From: Ctena decussata
Lineage: Eukaryota > Mollusca > Bivalvia > Lucinida > Lucinidae
Direction of reading: 5' to 3'
DNA: 64,000 bases
Assembly (NCBI GenBank): GCA_963989385.1
Contig: OZ022502.1
Location: forward strand, 48,849,454-48,913,453
A program made the position numbers and the translations under genes. Of the stretch, positions 35,381-47,522 are shown piece after piece; positions within the stretch are counted from its first letter, which is position 1, and every line of letters begins with the position of its first letter. The notes under the pieces were generated by a model, which was not told the DNA's origin, did no database searches, and worked only from the letters and a program-made list of their open reading frames with translations.

Positions 35381-35440
35381 ACCCGAGGACTCGAACTAAT
35401 GGCCTTTTGCGTATCATGCAAGCCCTTTGTCTAATAATTT
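35381..35440 (-). mobile_element. Degenerate tRNA-like (SINE head) fragment
   Basis: On the minus strand AGTTCGAGTCCTCGG is a B-box and T-arm, preceded by AAGGGCTTGCATGATACGCA (anticodon-arm-like with a CATGATACG core). The acceptor stem is not closed. Read as a SINE relic. Confidence 0.4.
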
Positions 35441-35447
35441 AAGGAAA

Positions 35448-35553
35448 CCTAACTGTAAATAGCCAAAAATCGTTAATATGGCTATTGACAGTTAACTGTA
35501 AATAGCCATTTTAACGGTTTTTGGCTATTGACAGTTAACTGTAAATAGCCACT
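35448..35553. repeat. GGCTATTTACAGTTAACTGT palindromic minisatellite, second tract
   Basis: Same unit as 34332-34436. Both tracts bracket about 1 kb that holds the retrotransposon fragment, so they may once have been one tract. Confidence 0.8.
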
Positions 35554-36109
35554 CCGTATTTTCAAACTTAGGATGTGGTTTAATTTTAAAGATGTGGTAA
35601 AAACTTGGTTCTGAAAAGTTGAAACCTAGGACTGAAAATCGGAAACCTAGGTTTGAAATTGAAACCTATATTTGAAGTTTTCAAACCTATATAAGATATT
35701 TGAAACGATCAAAACAGACACACATGTCCAACGAAGACAAAGCGCATGCGTTCACGCGACGCCAATAATCAGGGACAATCTGATGAGAGCATAAAAAGAA
35801 ACCACTAGATGGACGAAGTTACTTACATTCCTCACCTTGATGGAAACTGCTCTCTGTCAGTCTAATAATCCTACAGCTATTGTGTGATATGGCCATGGTT
35901 GTCATCCGTCTTATACATTCTTATGGTGGCAATGAAAGGTTGCCGTGCCTTGTCATAAGCTTACTTGAAGTCTATGAACTGTTTAATAGGCTACTGAAGT
36001 GTTAGTTTGATGACCAGTGAATGCATCAACTCCTTTCTGTCATATCTTTCAGACTTGTGTCAGCAGATCCATAACTTATCATCCTCTGCTTGATATATAG
36101 GTATACCTC

Positions 36110-36335
36110 CACTCTTTTCCACCATTTTTGTCATAGGGAAATAACTTTTATGACCCTCTGTTTGCTTCTCCAGGCACCGAAACCTTTCCAAAAGGGGTCT
36201 ACTCTGATAGAAAAAGATTTGCTCCTAAGGGAGCAAACTCTTTTCTTTCATAGTTGACCTCATTAAAAAAAAAAGGGGGGGGGGGGGGGGGGGCAAGAAT
36301 AAAACTGTCAAAGCTGCTTCCCTGATAGTATTCCC
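36110..36335. mobile_element. Family B hairpin element, copy 3, with a G19 run
   Basis: Family words GAAATAACTTTTATGACCCT, TTTGCTTCTCCAGGCACCGA and the hairpin AAGATTTGCTCCTAAGGGAG / CAAACTCTTTTCTTTC. An A10 run followed by 19 G residues (36275-36293) interrupts the right half. Confidence 0.65.
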
Positions 36336-36409
36336 GTTCGGCGTATGTGCTCTGACTGCTCTGAAAATTTAGTTATTTGCACCTATACGAACTGCTCGAT
36401 CGGAATAAT

Positions 36410-36646
36410 TGAGCCGCGACACGACAAAACCAACAAAGTGGCTGTGCGCCCAGCGCAGACTCAGATCAGCCTGGGCATCCGCCCAGACTGATCAGAGTCT
36501 CCGCTAAGCGCTTAAAGTGTAGCTAAGGGTCTAAGCTACGTCCGTGCGGACAGCGAAGACTCTGATCAGACTGGATGGATGCCCAGGCTGATCTGAGTCT
36601 ACGCTGGGCGCAATACCACTTTGTTGGTTTTGTCGTGTCGCGGATT
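36410..36646. mobile_element. Family A palindromic MITE, copy 5
   Basis: TGAGCCGCGACACGACAAAA at left; at right the terminal GGCTCA is mutated to GGATTA. Internal mirror words as in copy 1, but the centre is in the opposite orientation (AAGTGTAGCTAAGGGTCTAA). Confidence 0.82.
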
Positions 36647-36654
36647 ATGTATGG

Positions 36655-36800
36655 TGATTTGTATATCATCTGTTGAGCAGGCCCTCCTTTCCTTGGAGAC
36701 AAATTCCTGGCGTCTCAAGGGAGGAGCAAATTCTTTCCTGTAAGTATGGCATCCACGTTGGATGCACTTCGTCATCCACGAAAGCAAACAGGAAACGTAT
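36655..36800. mobile_element. Family B hairpin element, partial copy
   Basis: Contains GGAGGAGCAAATTCTTTCCT, GGATGCACTTCGTCATCCAC and AAAGCAAACAGGAAAC. Its right edge runs into the minisatellite that follows. Confidence 0.6.
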
Positions 36801-36812
36801 AATTTATTCACC

Positions 36813-37216
36813 GTTGTAAAATGGTGGAAACATGGGGACATGGGGGACATTGTAAAATGGTGGAAACATGGGGGACATTGTAAATGTGGGCTTTGTAAAG
36901 TGATGGAAAGATGGAGGACATTGTAAAATGGTGGAAAACATCGAGGACATTGTAAAATGGTGGAAACATGGGGACATTGTAAAATGGTGGAAACATGGGG
37001 GGCGTTGTAAAATGGTGGAAACATGGCGGGCGTTGTAAAATGGTGAAAACATGGGGGACATTGTAAAATGGTGGAAAACATGGAGGACATTGTAAAATGG
37101 TGGAAAACATGGTGGGCATTGTAAAATGGTGGAAACATGGGGGACATTGTAAAATGGTGGAAACATGGGGGGCATTGTAAAATGGTGGAAACGTGGAGGA
37201 CATTGTAAAATATTGG
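36813..37216. repeat. 28-bp minisatellite, about 14 units
   Basis: Units of TTGTAAAATGGTGGAAACAT followed by GGGGGACA, with length variants of 27 to 29 bp and one diverged unit near 36890. The minus strand stays open in all three frames, giving repeated FHHFTMSPM-type translations, because the unit lacks stops on that strand. This is an artefact of the repeat, not a gene. A single isolated unit lies at 42122-42156. Confidence 0.92.
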
Positions 37217-37922
37217 AACAAGAAAAACTATAACATGAAATGTCATGTTATATTGGGCGTTTGATTTTACTTCTCAGTTTATGCAGGTTTATAGAAGTAA
37301 ATGTCGCAATGATTGTTGAAATGAAACTTGAATCTCATTGCAGACTGATGAGGCTTCTTCCGTGTTGTTTTCGACCCCAACAAATTATCTTACTTCGATA
37401 TAGCCATGCAAAAAACTTTAGTTTTTGGATGTATTAATTTTGTTAAAAATGACCACAGTAACATATCTTTGATCAGAAGATTTGTAAGCTAGTGCAGAAT
37501 ATTAGGCTAACACAATTTTTGACTTAAGACTTGCATTTTAAGAAAAATAAATAAATAAATAAAACTGAGTAACCTTTTGTTCATTTTCTCTATTTTCTCT
37601 ATATACTAATATTTAAGAATGATGCATGGTCATGTAAGTCAGAACAATATTGACCGCGTTTAATGTAGACTAAAAGATATGCAAAAAGACCTTAGTGCAG
37701 CTAAATTGAACTATATGGACCTAACACCTTTAATTCAAAATAAAAATGCAAGGAAGGCAATAAAAATCGAAAAGTATCGATGTCCTACGATAGCCCAATT
37801 ACCTCTCTTATTTCACAATTCTGAATTTCGAATTCTGAATTCCAAAATTCGTAGTACAAACTGAGTGATAAATTAAGATGAATGAGATTTATGTTAGTTG
37901 AAATGCAAATAACAATTGGTTT

Positions 37923-38056
37923 TAGGCCCGATTTCACGTCACAGTTATAACTCGTATTAACCAGTCCGTGGTCTATTTTGCCGTAAGGCGCAATTTAAAA
38001 TTTTGGTGTTCCGAATGCTAATCCATGTACTAAGTTTAACGTGAAATCGGGCCTTA
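37923..38056. mobile_element. 134-bp MITE with TAGGCCCGATTTCACGT ends
   Basis: Left TAGGCCCGATTTCACGT and right ACGTGAAATCGGGCCTTA are inverted. The 95-bp interior is not complementary. Non-coding. Confidence 0.75.
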
Positions 38057-38149
38057 GTATATAAAAATCTGAATTAAATAATTTCACTAGAAAAAACAAT
38101 GAACTATGTGAATATGCTGATCATTGTCGCGTTCAAAGGGACCTTCTAT

Positions 38150-38690
38150 ATCTAGTATAGGTATATAAGATATCATATAAGAATCTTATATACTATATAA
38201 GATATCTAGTATAGGTATATAAGATATCTTATTTGACTTTTCCATAAGACGCAACACAATATATGTTATCTGATATAGCATTTAAGATGTCTTGTATCAC
38301 ATATAAGATATCCTGTTTTGTAAATCAGATATCGATATCAGATATGCTATCTTATATAGGATGTGAGATATCTTATTTAAATATATAACATATCTGATAT
38401 ATCAGATATCTGATTTATTATATAAGATATCTTACATGCTATATAAGATATCTAATATATAAGATATTGATATATTATTTAAGATATCTTATATGAAAAA
38501 TTAAATAAGATGATAACTCATATCCTATATAAGATATCTTATTTTCTATATAAGATATATCCTGTATCAGATATCTTATAGAGGATATAATATTTCTTAT
38601 ATGTTATATATCTTATATGTTATATTAGATATCTTAACTGGCATATTAGATATCTAATTTACTATATAAGATATCTACTATGCATTATGA
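38150..38690. repeat. ATAAGATATCTTAT palindrome field
   Basis: Irregular tandem of self-complementary ATAAGATATCTTAT words with AT-rich spacers. Very likely to form hairpins or cruciforms. No gene. Confidence 0.85.
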
Positions 38691-38759
38691 TTAGTAAAGT
38701 GGCTTGCCATAGATATCACTATACAGATTTGGATATATATCAAAAGGTAAAGTGGATAT

Positions 38760-39345
38760 GATTTTCGATATCACAAATTCGATTTTTGTTTGATATCACT
38801 TATTTGATTTGGCGATATCAGTAATCTGAGTTTGTGATATCACTAATTTGTACAAAATCGAATTTGTGATATCACAATGTCGATTTTGTGATACCACTAT
38901 TTCAAGTATGTGATATCACATGTGGTATCACATTATTTTCTGATTTCACTAACTATTATGTGCTATCACTGACTCACCTGAGTGTCATAAACCATGTGTT
39001 ATATTATGTTTACTAAATCGATTTAGTGAAATCACAAAATCGTTTTTGTAATATCGATTTCTTGATATCACTAGTAAGGAATGAATTACTGATCACAAAC
39101 TCGATAGATATAGTGATATCATAAAATCGATTAAGTGATATCACAAAATCGAATGTGACATCACTAAATAGATGTTGTGATATACAAAATCGAATTAGTG
39201 ATATCACAAAGTAGCTGTGATCTCGTGTCATCACAAAATCAAGTTTGTGTTATCACTTATTCTATCTTGTGGTATCACTAATTGGATTTTGTGATATCAC
39301 TCAATCGTACATATTTTGTGATATCACTTTTTCGATTTTATGGTA
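38760..39345. repeat. GATATCAC repeat tract
   Basis: Same family as 1165-1372: TGATATCAC words spaced by AATCGATTTTG-type segments in both orientations, with mutations increasing toward the middle. Non-coding. Confidence 0.82.
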
Positions 39346-40830
39346 TCTAGAAACATGTCAATGAACATCAGTCTGATTTTTACCGGCATAAATACATTCA
39401 CTGCACTACCTAGAACCATTTGGTTGAACATTTGTCTAATACCTACCCACTCAGACACATTCATCTCACCACCTGGAAACACATCGATGAAAACCAGTCA
39501 AATAACTATACCGCACTCCCTCTAAACATGTCAATGAATAATTAATAAATGTCTGATACGTACTTGCTCAGATACACTAACCGCACTGCTAGCCGCAATG
39601 CCTAAAAACATTTCGAAGAACACTTGTCTGATAGCAGCCTGCTCAAACACAATCACCCCACTACCTAGAAACATATTGATGAACACCGGTCTGATTCCTA
39701 CTTGGTTAGACATGATCACTTCACTACCAAGAAAATTTTTGATGTACACCGGTCTGAATTTTACCTCTTTAGACAATTCACTGCACTACTTAAAAAACAT
39801 GTCAATGACTGGTGTTCATCAACATGTTTCTAGGAAGTACACTGAGTTTGCCAAAGCAGATAGGAATCAGTCAATTAATATATGTCTGATACATACTTGC
39901 TCAGATACACCCACCGCACTTTCTTGAAACATTTTGAAGAACACTTGTCCGATACCGACCTGCTCCAACGCAATAACTCCGCTATCTTAAAACATGTCGA
40001 AGAAGAATGGTTTAATTCCTACTTGCTTAGACATGATCACTTCACTACCAAGAAACATGTCGAACACCAGTTTTATTTTACCTCTTTAGACAATTCACTG
40101 CACTACTTAGAAACATGTCGATGACTGGTGTTCATCAACATGTTCTAGGTAGTGCGCTGAGTTTGTCAAAGCAGGTAGGAATCTGTCAATTAATATATGT
40201 CTGATATGTACTTGCTCAGATACACTCACCGCACTACCTAGAAACATTCTGAAGAACACTTATCTGATCCTGACATGCTCGGACACAATCAGCCTACTAC
40301 CTAGAAACATGTCAATGAACACCGGTCTGATTCCTACCTGCTTATACATAATCACCGCATTACCTAGAAACATGTCGATGAACACCAGTCTGATTTTACC
40401 GTCTTTAGACAATTCACTGCACTACCTAAAAACATGTCGATGACTTGTGTTCATCGACATGTTTCTAGGTAATGCGGTGAATTTGTCTAAGCAGGTAGGA
40501 AACAGACCGATGTTCATCAACATGTTTTAAAGTAGGATGGTGAAGTTATTAGACCGGTGTTCATCAGATTGTTTCTAAGTCGTGGGGTCAGTGTGTCTGA
40601 GAAGATAGGTTTCAGACAAGTGTTCATCCAAATAGTTCTAGTTAATGCAGTGAGTGTGTCAAAGCAGTTAAGATAAGAAATCAGACCGGTGTTCATTGAC
40701 ATGTTTCTAGGTAGTGCGGTGAGTGTGTCTGAGCAGACCGGTATTCATCGATAAGTTTCTGGGTAATACAGGATGCATCTTAAAGCAGGTAGGAATCAGA
40801 CCGGTGTTCATAGGTGTTATGCCGGTGTTA
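39346..40830. repeat. Diverged minisatellite of about 62 bp with an orientation switch
   Basis: Units contain CACTACCTAGAAACATGTCG, ATGAACACCGGTCTGATTCC and TACCTGCTTAGACA. From 39346 to about 40437 most units read in one direction. From 40438 to 40830 they read as the reverse complement (GTTCATCGACATGTTTCTAG). The junction is itself a palindrome. A short inverted unit also occurs near 39810 and 40130. No coding frame is conserved between units. Confidence 0.82.
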
Positions 40831-42244
40831 AGTGAGTCTGTCTCTGAACTCACCAATATACCCCAAAACAACTCTTTCAACATCAGGATGAGTCAAAAGT
40901 GTAGCTAGTTTGGCCAGATGAGACCTTTATATAATATTTACCTTGTACCCCATCCTGTTAATAATGAAGTTTTGAACCAAGTGTGGATGGATTGCAACTT
41001 AATAGTTTCATACTGAAAGAGCTTTTACTCTTGTTTCAAACGGTACAATATAGTAACTATGCCTGTAAATATGAATACAATATTAGGTATACTTTTCTAA
41101 TAATATATTTAACAAAAGAAAAACTAATGTAACTGTCTGGATTATCCTCGAAGGACTTAGCTCAAACCGCCGTATTAGTGACATTTACTTCGGCTTACAC
41201 TGACAAATCCTTGTGTTTCGTTTTTTTAGGCTGAGAAATCTGTTTGAATTTCAATAAATTCACGAACTAAACATTAAAGTTAAAGCCAGTGAGAATCATG
41301 AGTGTACAGTCTTATGTATCGGATTTTGTATTCAGATTCGTTCTTTCGTTTTGATACGGTGATCTCTCGATGAAATCTAAATGAATATGGGTCGAAACGT
41401 CCTGAGACGAATCGTCCCGGGTTTTTGGCCTGTTTGGGACGAAACGTCCTGGGACGAAACGTCCCTGGCGCGAAACGTCCCGATACGGTCTCGAATATCT
41501 AGGTCACGGCTTAAATTTTGTTATGCGAGCTCAAATTCAACAATTAAATTTATCTTTCATGGACGGAATTATTATTTTTGATCATTAATAATTTAGCGGT
41601 ATCAAAGTCGATTGAATATTGAGATAACGTTGTTCAAATCTCGTAACGATGTTCACTAGGAAAATACGGAGATATTTCATCAGTTAGGTGGTCGACCGAA
41701 GTACTCTTCCAATCGGAATACACATACGCTCAAACAATCATCGTTTACGTTCCTTCCACTGTGCATATTAGTCTAGAAATATCTGTTATCGTCTTTTATA
41801 TAAATTTATGTATTACATGGAGATACTCAGGTCTTAAACTTCTAATATATACGTTGACAAAATACCTAACTACTTTGTGCATAATCATTCCGCGATGTAA
41901 ACCGGCCAGAAGAAATATTGGTTCCAAGTCTACTTACTTTTAAATAAAGAGGGGAACCTATCATTAACTGGGTCAATATTGACGTAACAACTCGTAACGT
42001 CGATTTCTGAATTCAATGGGACTCATTAACTACTAGTTAGACTAACTCTATAATAGAACTTCTAGGCTTAGAAACTATACATGACTTCTGTTTTTCTTAA
42101 CTTCTACGCCCAGAAAAAAATAGAGGACATTGTAAAATGGTGGAAAACATGGAGGATTACCTATAAATTAAGAATTGTTCTTTTGCTTTCTTACCGGTAC
42201 TTTTGTGGCATATCATAAAACTGTACTGGCCCCTATCTTTACCC
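40831..42244. other. Gene-poor AT-rich spacer with a 17-bp minisatellite
   Basis: No supported gene. The one feature is 41389-41483: about five units of GGGACGAAACGTCCT, each a near-palindrome (ACGTCC around GAAACGTCC). A lone unit of the 36.8-kb minisatellite is at 42122-42156. Confidence 0.5.
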
Positions 42245-42440
42245 TAGGGGAGAGTCGAGTAACTTCGGACAGCGGGTAAATTCGGACAGTGACATTGTTT
42301 CCTTCATATGTCAGTTGTTTGGAATTAAAAGAAAAATAACTGGGCAAACAGTGAAAATCCTGATGTCAATTGGATTTTCACTGTTTGCAATGCTATGTCC
42401 GAATTTACCCCCATGTCCGAAGTTTCCCGACTCTACCCTA
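42245..42440. mobile_element. 196-bp MITE with AGAGTCGRGWAACTTCGGAC ends
   Basis: Inverted arms AGAGTCGAGTAACTTCGGAC + GGGTAAATTCGGACA at left and TGTCCGAATTTACCC + GTCCGAAGTTTCCCGACTCT at right, with inner GCAAACAGTGAAAATCC / TTTTCACTGTTTGC. Ends abut TA on both sides, which fits a Tc1/mariner-type target. Non-coding. Confidence 0.82.
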
Positions 42441-43254
42441 TACCATAATGCACCATTTCTCTCTCTCTCTTGTTCTTGGCAAAGGTAGTAACGAAGCTAA
42501 CAAAGCGTTATACCCTCAAAGCACTATTCAGTATTAATTAGATTTTGCTCTAAGTAATAATCGATGGTGGTATAGATATTTGGATCGGCGAAAAAAAGGC
42601 ATCTTAGCGAGGATCAGTCTGCACATAAACTCAGTCTGATAAGAATTTTTGCTACTTCACGTCACAGAATTTCAAACGCCGACAAGCAAAGACTCTTGTC
42701 ATACTGCGTAAATGTGCAGAATGACCCGAGTGTTTATTTGGAGCACATTGCCTTAAGTTTGTGCCATTGCTCTCGGTCTGTCTTTCGACAATAGAATTAC
42801 TCCAATATGCTAAATTTAATAAAGATTTGCTAAAGGCGATATGTAAACCGATCATGTTAAACCTGTATTTTATACCTTTAATAAACATCAACCTGCTGCT
42901 GCTTGTCATTGTCTTAATGTTTAATTCCATACAATTTCTTAACTACAATATCTGTGGAACCGGGAGATAATCCATGAGCATGGTTCTGAAGCCTTTACAT
43001 AGATACATGTATAACCAAAGCATACAGCTTGTTATTTTTCGAAACATACGATACTGAAAAATCTTCTGCTTTAAGCAGCCATCTTTTCAGGGTCCTTGGA
43101 CATAATTGCATTGCAAATGAACCTGCACTAAAAAGGTCGTTTGTCCCTTTTCCATTTGGGGCTACCCTTACAAGCAAAAATATGCTGTCTCGGAGAGCAA
43201 ATTATTTCATTTCAGAGTAGCCACTTATGAGTCTGGAGCACTATTTTGATGCAA

Positions 43255-43935
43255 AAGTGCTCGTTCATGGAGGTGTGTCAATTATTCTTAAGGTGACTGC
43301 GCACACATTCAGTGGAGGCAACTCTGTTATTTTCATTTTTGCCTCCTTTCTCAATGGGTGTCAGCTCATATATGAACGGGGAACAAATTCTTTTCTGGAA
43401 ATGGAGACCACTTTCTGGAAAGGTTTCGTCGTCCATGGAAGGAGACAGGAAGTCACAGAAGGTGTTTCTTTAAAAATGGCGAGAAAAATGTAAATGAAAG
43501 CGTACTGATTCAAATCCAGGGGAGATCACTCTAATCTGAAAGTTTTCTCTTCAATCCTATTGAGAGCAGTTTGTCCTGCTTCTTTCCTTTACGAGTATCC
43601 CCCCACTGAAGCTGATATGTTCCCCGACTAGATACAGTTTCCGCTTGCCAGGAAAGCAAAAACTATTCTGTTAAGGTGTATAGGTACACTTCCTTGTTGT
43701 TGTTTTTTCGCCATTTTTACAAAGGGAAAAACTTTCGTTATTTCCTGTTTGCTTACCTGTAGGACAAAGCACTTTCTCAAAGGAGTCTACACTTACAGGA
43801 AAAACTTTACTCCTAGAGGAGCAAATTCCTTTCTTTTAGAGCAGAGCCCCATGGAGAGAGGAGGCAAAAATAAAAACTGTGGAGTTGCTTCCCCTGAAGT
43901 GAATCCATCTTGAAGCTGAAGGTATATAAAAACAC
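43255..43935. mobile_element. Family B hairpin elements, two adjacent copies
   Basis: Copy one (about 43255-43480) has CCTCCTTTCTCAATGGGTGT, AACAAATTCTTTTCTGG and GGAAGGAGACAGGAAGTCAC. Copy two (about 43545-43935) has GGGAAAAACTTTCGTTATTT, TCCTGTTTGCTTACCTG and the full hairpin CTTTACTCCTAGAGGAGCAA. They are in opposite orientation, which could itself form a larger foldback. Confidence 0.6.
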
Positions 43936-44217
43936 AATGACTATTCTAAAGAAAGTGAGATGACAGTTAATTTTCTTCGTAAATTGTTCTGTAGATGCGC
44001 AAAGCATATTTGCCCCTCCTTTTTGCCTGATGTTTATTCAAGTGATAATGTCTTCAGGATGTGTTAGATTAACAAACTGACATTTGTATCATTTTTGTTT
44101 GTCATGTTTGTAAATACAAAATAAACAGACTGCAGCTGATGCAGATCCCATGCATTTGACGCAACAAACTTGTATCCTGAAAATGGTTCCAAGCAGTAGA
44201 GTTCCAAGTTTCATATA

Positions 44218-44455
44218 TGAGCCGCGACACGAGAAAACCAACAAAGTGGTTGTGCGCCCAGCGCAGACTCAGATCAGCCTGGGCATCCGCCCAGTCTGAT
44301 AAGAGTCTTCGCTGTCCGCGTGAAGGTAGCTTAGACCCTTAGCTACCCATTAAACGCTAAGCGAAGACTCTGATCAGACTGGGTGGATGCCCAGGCTGAT
44401 CTGAGTCTGCGCTGGGCGCACAATCACATTGTTGGTTTTCTCGTGTCGTGGCTCA
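44218..44455. mobile_element. Family A palindromic MITE, copy 6
   Basis: TGAGCCGCGACACGAGAAAA at left, TCGTGTCGTGGCTCA at right, in a TATA target. One of the best preserved copies. Confidence 0.88.
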
Positions 44456-44530
44456 TATATTGTTTGTATTTTGGTTCCTACTTTTGACAAGATGTCCTGA
44501 AAGGAGTGTTTTGCTGATAATACAAATATT

Positions 44531-44766
44531 TGAGCCGCGACACGACAAAACCGAAAAAGTGGCATGTGCGCCCATCAAAGCTCAGATCAGCCTCGGCAAC
44601 CGCTCAGTCTAAGCAGTGTCTTCACTTGCGCTGAAAGAGTAGCTAAGAGTATAAGCTAGCTACATGCGGACAGCAAAGATTCTGATCAGACTGGCGGATG
44701 CAAAGGCTGATCTGATATTGGCTGGGCGTGCATACCACTTTGTTGGTTTTCTCGTATCGCGGCTCA
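44531..44766. mobile_element. Family A palindromic MITE, copy 7
   Basis: TGAGCCGCGACACGACAAAA at left, TCGTATCGCGGCTCA at right. More diverged inside than copy 6, only 75 bp away, so the two are separate insertions and not a recent tandem duplication. Confidence 0.85.
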
Positions 44767-45774
44767 TTTGTATTTGTTTGCTCATTAAATCTGCCGCAGC
44801 GAGGCTATCGCAAAATGTATTTCTACAAAAGATGGTGGAAAGTTGATGCTGTGGGACTTGTTTAACTTTATAAAAATCCTGAGAGTGCGAGGTCTTAGTG
44901 ATAATTACTAGACTTTTCTTGTCTACTATGCATAAATCGTATGTCTCTCAGTTAAGCCGTCTTGGTAAAACAAGGGAGTTCTGATGACAGACCACATCAA
45001 TAGATAATAAGAAATTTACCGAAAAAGTTATGGAGCTCTGTGACGTATACTGCTCACAAAAAGTAAGGGATATTCAAACATTTAAGAACGCAGAAAAAAA
45101 AGTAGATGAACATAAAACTGATACAATTCATATAACAAATATTCATAGAGACCTTCAGTATGAATATTGATACGTTTAAGCATTTTGCGTGAACTAGAGT
45201 AAACTGGCAGTAGACAAAGTGGACACCCAAATTTCGCACGAACCCAGCACAGCAATGACTTACCGGTTTTATGCAGACTTTATTAAGTCAGACCCAAAAT
45301 GCCTCTGTTAAAAATACAGAAACTTTTTTCATACCTTTTTTTAACGACGAATGAAATGGTAGGCGCAAATGATACCATTTTGTGGTGAGTTGTCTCACCG
45401 ATGGTGACATTTTCAAGTGCCCTACACCTTAAATAATGCAATAAAGCCTACCAAAGTGGATGTACTCAGTTTGGAAAATTATTAAGAATTTTAATATTCA
45501 CGTAACTTGAGGGTCCAAAAGATTTTTTCCGCCGATGCGAAATTGGGCTGTAGACCCCCTAGTCTTTTTGTGTTACTTTTAAGTCACGTAAACTGATTTT
45601 ACTGTTTCTGTTTTAGCTGAATATTGTCACTAGACTAAAGCTCTATCAATATTATGATAACAATCTAACCCAGCGAGTATCATTGATTCTTGTACTCTCT
45701 TCTATGTCAAAATATCCCCTACTTTTTGTGAGCAAGTATACTTTTGGCACGTTACTAAGCTGGGAATAAGGGGA

Positions 45775-45935
45775 CTAACTGATAATAATTGAGATCATTT
45801 TCTTAATTCTCAATAAAAACATATATTGTGACCCCTCATTAGAACCGCCTCGAGGAGTCGATTCTAATGCGGGGTCACAACATTTGCTATATGAAGAATT
45901 AACAGAAATATTCCTGAATCGTCACCAATGAGTCT
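45775..45935. mobile_element. MITE with TGTGACCCC hairpin, copy 1
   Basis: Central hairpin TTGTGACCCCTCATTAGAAC / TCTAATGCGGGGTCACAA around CCTCGAGG, in AT-rich flanks (AATTCTCAATAAAAACATAT). Two better-bounded relatives are at 51250 and 51546. The edges of this copy are approximate. Confidence 0.6.
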
Positions 45936-46134
45936 CTCTGATAGCTATCATGTTTCTGTCAAACTGGCTGAAAAATTGAAAACAAGAACAATATAATATT
46001 TTGAGGATTTGATCCTCGTTTAATTAATACTTTCTCAGTAACAACACATGTAGCACTGTATGGTCCCGAAAATTAATATCACCGAATCGGAATGGATGCA
46101 AAATCTACTAAAGAAAATTCATATTAAGGTGCAT

Positions 46135-46350
46135 TGATATATACATGAATGTTTGTTTTTCTTTCTAAGGAAGACAACTTTTGTGACTTCCTGTTTGTTT
46201 CCATGGACAAACAAGCAGTACCTCAATGGTGTCTACTCTTAAAGGGATGAATTTGCTCCTAACGGAGCAAATTCTTACCTTTTAGAGTTGACCCTTATTT
46301 CGAAGAAGGAAAAATAAAAACGAGTTACTTCCCCGGAAAGTGTACACATT
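46135..46350. mobile_element. Family B hairpin element
   Basis: Contains GAAGACAACTTTTGTGACTT, CCTGTTTGTTTCCATGGAC, the hairpin AATTTGCTCCTAACGGAGCA and AGAGTTGACCCTTATTTCGA. The centre of the family is best seen here. Confidence 0.7.
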
Positions 46351-47459
46351 CATCTCAATAAAGAAAATACTACTTCACAATGAATACTTAGTACCTGAAT
46401 AAACTATAAGCATTTCTGTCTAAAATTTCTAATGCGTGAAAATTGGTACGTTCAGGGGTTCGAGTACCTTAAGGCAAATGCCAGATGTCCAGCAGAAAAA
46501 CTTAAACGGTAACAAACCGGTTTAAGTTTTGGCTGTATATTGTATCATTTTTTTGTTTTGTTTCGGTAAACGGCTTTTGCGTGTAAACAGAGGGAATTTC
46601 TTTTGAACACAGCTTTTGTAAATACCATCTTCCTGGTAAAGAAGCTTTATCTGTGCATTTCTACAAATTAGAAATAGGTTTACATGTATTTTGCAAGAAG
46701 GTGATGCTTAATTTTTGCCTGGAAGTATATCTAATTTATGTCATACATTCTGGTCTTTTGGAGTAAAAACGTTAGTCCCCAGGGCCAAGTAAGGTTCATC
46801 TTTGGGGATCTTCTTTGATGTAAAATAAATGACATTGTGTATTACATAAAAGGTAAAAATTGCGAGATATGCACGACTGTTCATTATAAATTGGACAAAC
46901 GTATGTCCTGTTCAAAAGAATACCTTACGCCTATACCGTAGTATTGTACTATTTACAGTGGCGAGGTAACTTATCTTTTTATTAAATTGACCGTTTCTAA
47001 CAAAAAAACTTATCAATTTAAAAGTTAGATGTCATAATGCACCAGTCGTTTGCCGACCCGGTTCCCAAGCGAAGTGTGTGTGTGTGTTGGGGAGAGGGGG
47101 GGGGGGTGCACAGGGATTCGACTTGGGAGTGGGCGAGGGGTAGGGGCGGTGATTGGGCTTTTCACTCTGTAGAGATCCTGCTCGCATTTCGCATGTATCA
47201 AGTATGTTATTTTTACGCCACATTTCATAAGTTAGAATAAAACAAAGAGTTTTGTTAATGAAAACAGTACCCAGCTGGGAAAAAGCAGTTCTATTAACTA
47301 GCTCAAAAAATGATGCTAATGAAAATAACAGAGGCTCAAGAGTTACTCTTAGACAAGTTAAGTGCCAAGTGTCATTAATGCTAGAATATCTCTTAGTAAA
47401 TAACAGAAAGATATGCAACATAGCGTAATCACCCTGAAAACTGGGACAGTATTATCTCA

Positions 47460-47522
47460 GCAAATAGTGTATCCTGATCGGACTGCCCGAATGAGCAGTC
47501 CGATCAGCATCTATACTATTTG
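47460..47522. repeat. 63-bp hairpin (GCAAATAGTGTATCCTGATC)
   Basis: GCAAATAGTGTATCCTGATC followed by GGACTGC pairs with GCAGTCCGATCAG and ATACTATTTGC around an 8-nt loop. Probably a very small MITE. It is not next to a gene, so a terminator reading has no support. Confidence 0.6.

Noticed and set aside
36599..37246. Long minus-strand frame of 215 codons with FHHFTMSP repeats, plus two overlapping long frames
   Set aside because: All three minus frames are open across the 28-bp minisatellite; there is no domain and no start context.
47460..47522. Rho-independent-type terminator
   Set aside because: Eukaryotic context, no adjacent gene and no following T-run; a tiny MITE is more likely.
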